IMG/VR virus record: IMGVR_UViG_3300042987_000526
Coordinates: 1-30,526 of that record
Direction: 5' to 3' (one strand)
Origin: a virus
DNA length: 30,526 bases
Shown: positions 28,010-30,526 of the stretch, one piece after another
Position numbering within the stretch: position 1 is the first letter of the stretch
Layout of the letters: each line of letters starts with the position of its first letter
Program-made: the position numbers and the translations under genes
Notes under the pieces: model-generated
Told to the model about the DNA's origin: nothing
Database searches by the model: none
Seen by the model: only the letters and a program-made list of their open reading frames with translations

Positions 28010-29706
28010 GGCGTTACCCCATCGGCCTGGTCGAGCAGGCGGCGCACGTTTCTCAATTCGTTGGCATTCAGCTTGCCGCTCTTCTCCAGAGCAGGCAGTG
28101 AGTCGCGGGTGATCTTGCCGCCGGCCTTCTTCTCCCAGACCGTCTCGAGCGACTGGCGGGCCTGCCGCGCACCCTCACTATTGCGGCGCTTCTCGAGTCC
28201 GTCTTCCATCTGCTGCAGGATCTGGCGGGGAGTAACAACTTTGCCCTCGCGTGCGGCCTGCGCCTGGATGTCGAGCGCCTGCGCCTGGAGCTCACTGCGG
28301 CGCTTGAACTCTTCGCCTTTTGGATCGAGCACCACCACGCTGCCAGGGATCACCGGAATGCCAGCCAACCGGCTGATGCCGCGATCGAGCTCCGACTGGT
28401 CGCGGCGATCTTCGGAGTTCAGCAGCTTGAGCGCGCCCACCGCGTCCTTCGGGTGTAATCCTTTGCCGACCATCGACCAGATCTGATCCGGCTGCGTGAT
28501 CGTGTTGTTGTATATGCCCTGCGTGACATTGAACAGCACGCTGGCATTGCTCTCGGCTTGACTTGGAGAGAGCAGATCTTTCAGCGTACCGATTGGAACC
28601 GCTCCAGCCGGCAAATCGATGAGCCTGCCTATCAGTGCTTGGCGATTCGGATCATCTACTGGCAGCGGAAAGATCTGCTCCAATAGATTGATCGCTACTC
28701 TTTCTGCATTACGGTTAATCCGATCACGCTCGTTCTTAGCCAGCGTCTCGCGCTGGTTCACCGCCACCATGAAGTTGGCCGTGACTTTGGCCACTGCGTC
28801 AAAGTCGTTGGCGATCAATTGCCGCAACACTGGGCTCATTTTCCCGGCGTCGCCATTACGCAGACGCTGGAGAGTTGTTTCTGGGCTGACCGAGTTCTCG
28901 CGCTCTACCAGGTAGCGCGTCAGTGCGTTGATCTTGGCATTGCGCAGCGCCGTCTCGAACTTGGTGCTGTACTCCTTCTGCAGGGCGGCATCGCCCAGCA
29001 GCACCGCCTGCATGGTTACGTTTCGCCTGAACACGTCGGCGAGCTCGTCGATCCGATCCGGTTGCTGCGACACCGTGGCCTCAAGCAGGCGCACGCCGTT
29101 GTCGAAGTCCATGTCGAACTTGGCAATGCGCTGCGCCTTCTCTCGCTTGAGCTCGGCCTCATAGGCGGCGTTGAGCACGGTGTTGCCGTGCGTGGCCATC
29201 GTCGCCCGGAACTTGATGGCAGCCTCTGGATCCTGGCTGGCCAGCGCCTTGCTGTATCCATCGGTGAATGTGGCGATCTTCTGGCTGATCTGCTCGCCAG
29301 TTGCCTTGCCGCTCTGGATCTCAGTCAGCATCTTCGAGAGCTCGTTGCGGCCCTCGATCTCAAAATGGCTCGCCAGCTGCAGCCCGCGGGCCTTGCGCAG
29401 CGCATCGGTGTAGATGTTGCCGGCCAGGCCAGGGACGATCGTCGCGCCGTTCTTGGCGAGCTCGATTTGCTCCGGCGTGATCGGGTTGTCGGCGGCGAAC
29501 TGCAGCGCCTCCTGCTGCGCGAGCTTGCCGGCCTGCTGAAATGCGCTCTCGCTCATGCGGTCGAGCATCTGCGCCAGCGTGCCTGCTTGCTGGGCTGCAG
29601 CGCGTGCGGCGATCGGCTCGGCAACCTGCAGCTGCGGCTGCGCCATCGGCACGCCACCCTGCGCACCGCGCAACATGATCTGACCGGATTCGAGCATCGT
29701 CGCCAT
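28006..29706 (-). CDS. Internal virion protein, T7 gp15-like position, 566 aa
   Basis: This 566-aa, almost wholly helical protein has long charged coiled-coil stretches. The N-terminus has ARAAAQQAGTLAQMLDRMSE and QQEALQFAADNPITPEQIEL. The middle has RLLEATVSQQPDRIDELADV, ALRNAKINALTRYLVERENS and RQLIANDFDAVAKVTANFMV. The C-terminus is rich in Q, R and K, and ends LLDQADGVTP. The content and the place between the gp14-like and larger internal proteins match T7 gp15-type ejection proteins, which form a tube in the periplasm. The identification is by architecture and order, since such proteins diverge quickly. It overlaps both neighbours: four bases downstream and one base upstream. Confidence 0.65.
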   Translation of the reverse strand: MATMLESGQIMLRGAQGGVPMAQPQLQVAEPIAARAAAQQAGTLAQMLDRMSESAFQQAGKLAQQEALQFAADNPITPEQIELAKNGATIVPGLAGNIYTDALRKARGLQLASHFEIEGRNELSKMLTEIQSGKATGEQISQKIATFTDGYSKALASQDPEAAIKFRATMATHGNTVLNAAYEAELKREKAQRIAKFDMDFDNGVRLLEATVSQQPDRIDELADVFRRNVTMQAVLLGDAALQKEYSTKFETALRNAKINALTRYLVERENSVSPETTLQRLRNGDAGKMSPVLRQLIANDFDAVAKVTANFMVAVNQRETLAKNERDRINRNAERVAINLLEQIFPLPVDDPNRQALIGRLIDLPAGAVPIGTLKDLLSPSQAESNASVLFNVTQGIYNNTITQPDQIWSMVGKGLHPKDAVGALKLLNSEDRRDQSELDRGISRLAGIPVIPGSVVVLDPKGEEFKRRSELQAQALDIQAQAAREGKVVTPRQILQQMEDGLEKRRNSEGARQARQSLETVWEKKAGGKITRDSLPALEKSGKLNANELRNVRRLLDQADGVTP

Positions 29707-30365
29707 CAGAGCGTCCTCGCAGCGCCAATAAGGCCTTGTGTCAACGTCGCGCCAGCAAGTAGACCGCCAGTCCGGCGAGCAGTGGCTGCAGCGAACTCAA
29801 GCCCGCCAGCCTGTCGCTGGGCCTGGAAGCGCGAAAGGGTCGCCTGCAGTTCTGTCGACTGCAGCATGGCGCTGGCATCCTCAAATCCGAGCACCTGCGC
29901 CGTCAGCGCGTTGAGCTCGGCGATGTCCACGTCGCGCATCACAGCCTGCACGTTGGCATTCTGGATGCCCTGGATGCTGCCCTCGCCAAGCGCCACCCCA
30001 GAGGCTGCAGCCCGAGCACGCGCCGCCGCGTTGGTCTTGCGGAGATTGCGCAGCAGCGTGTTGCCAGCGATCTTGTAGTTCATCGCCTCCATGTCGGCAC
30101 GCCGCAACATGCGGCCGGCCTGGATGGTTGCGTACTGCTCCGACATGTCGGCCCTGATCTCGGCCACCGCGAGCGTGTCGCGGGCCTGCACCAGGTAGGC
30201 TGTCTGCTGGTTGATTGCCTGGGCCTGCTGCGCCTGCGCTGCGCCATACGCGCCGATCAGGCCAGCAACGCCATACATCTGCCCAGTGGACAGGAACGGA
30301 GCGGCTGCGGCTGCAGCTGGTGCGCCTCCTACAGAACCCGGATCGTAGCCACCAACGTCGGCCAT
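29706..30365 (-). CDS. Internal virion protein, T7 gp14-like, 219 aa
   Basis: The start is placed at ATG 30365-30363 (MADVGGYDPGSVGGAPAAAA), two bases after the stop of the tail tube B fragment. A hydrophobic segment (QMYGVAGLIGAYGAAQAQQA) is followed by long alanine/glutamine/arginine-rich helices. NAAARARAAASGVALGEGSI, followed by QGIQNAN, is the typical 'A-R-AA-SGV-x-x-GEGS' element of gp14-like ejection proteins, which form the outer-membrane part of the DNA ejection channel. The length is close to T7 gp14 (196 aa). It follows tail tube B as in T7. Confidence 0.75.
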   Translation of the reverse strand: MADVGGYDPGSVGGAPAAAAAAPFLSTGQMYGVAGLIGAYGAAQAQQAQAINQQTAYLVQARDTLAVAEIRADMSEQYATIQAGRMLRRADMEAMNYKIAGNTLLRNLRKTNAAARARAAASGVALGEGSIQGIQNANVQAVMRDVDIAELNALTAQVLGFEDASAMLQSTELQATLSRFQAQRQAGGLEFAAATARRTGGLLAGATLTQGLIGAARTL

Positions 30366-30366
30366 C

Positions 30367-30526
30367 CTATGTCCCCGAATAAACCGCGATGCGGTAGTCA
30401 AGACCCAGCAGCGTCATCTTGAGCGGCAGCGTCTGCGAGATCTCAATCGCCTGCTCGCGGTCATAGCCCAGCACGCCGTTCACGCGCTTGATGCCGGTGA
30501 AGGTCGGCACCGGCTCGTCGAGCAGC
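30367..30526 (-). CDS. Probable C-terminal end of tail tube protein B (T7 gp12-like), cut by window edge
   Basis: The frame is open to the window edge and gives 52 codons before TAG 30369-30367. The sequence LDEPVPTFTGIKRVNGVLGY is followed by DREQAIEISQTLPLKMTLLG and LDYRIAVYSGT. The ending 'R-x-x-x-I-x-x-x-Q-x-x-PL-x-x-TLLGL-x-x-x' is the usual C-terminus of large tail tube / stabilisation proteins. T7 order also places this gene just before gp14. The N-terminal part of the same family ends the window on the other side, so the two fragments probably belong to one gene. Confidence 0.65.
   Translation of the reverse strand, partial: LLDEPVPTFTGIKRVNGVLGYDREQAIEISQTLPLKMTLLGLDYRIAVYSGT

Noticed and set aside
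1-30526. CRISPR array, diversity-generating retroelement or insertion sequence
   Set aside because: No regularly spaced repeats, reverse transcriptase or transposase-type gene was seen on either strand.

Overview
The window is almost a complete genome of a short-tailed (podovirus-type) bacteriophage. The DNA is GC-rich, and nearly every gene overlaps the next by an ATGA or GTGA tetranucleotide. The virion genes follow the T7 order: portal, scaffold, major capsid, tail tube A, tail tube B, internal virion proteins, tail fibre, lysis. No phage RNA polymerase, DNA polymerase, primase or replicative helicase is visible. Instead there is a recombination set (YqaJ-type exonuclease, RecT-type annealing protein, RusA resolvase, serine recombinase) and a winged-helix protein resembling a phage replication initiator. 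Gene families and base composition suggest a proteobacterial host, perhaps a betaproteobacterium; this is inference.

Layout. A divergent control region lies at 15520-15715. Rightward (+ strand, 15716-19457) runs a short early operon: two small proteins, a serine recombinase, two small proteins, YqaJ exonuclease, a 59-aa protein and RecT. Leftward (- strand) runs one very long gene string from 15519 down to base 1. It holds a ribbon-helix-helix protein, RusA, small accessory proteins, the winged-helix initiator, a small protein with an SSB-like tail, the small terminase, accessory proteins and the large terminase. It then passes a structured non-coding block with an HNH nuclease, a cupin, a cluster of coiled-coil, small and adhesin-like proteins, the portal, a Bbp19-like protein, scaffold, capsid, a small head protein, tail tube A, and the start of tail tube B. 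At the right-hand end the - strand string resumes with what looks like the C-terminus of tail tube B. It continues through four ejection or internal virion proteins, the T7-type fibre, a dockerin-like fibre tip and the lysis cassette, meeting the early operon tail to tail at 19440-19457.

The two window ends therefore appear to flank the same tail gene. This is best explained by a circular or circularly permuted genome cut inside that gene, with about 1.5-2.3 kb of it absent from the window. The genome would then have two transcription units, one divergent start and one convergent end.

The most interesting stretches are: the structured 438-base non-coding block between the large terminase and an HNH gene; a second adhesin/spike-base cluster placed between terminase and portal; a capsid gene with its own promoter and flanking terminators; a putative HhH-like domain in an ejected protein; and a dockerin-like calcium loop in a tail protein.
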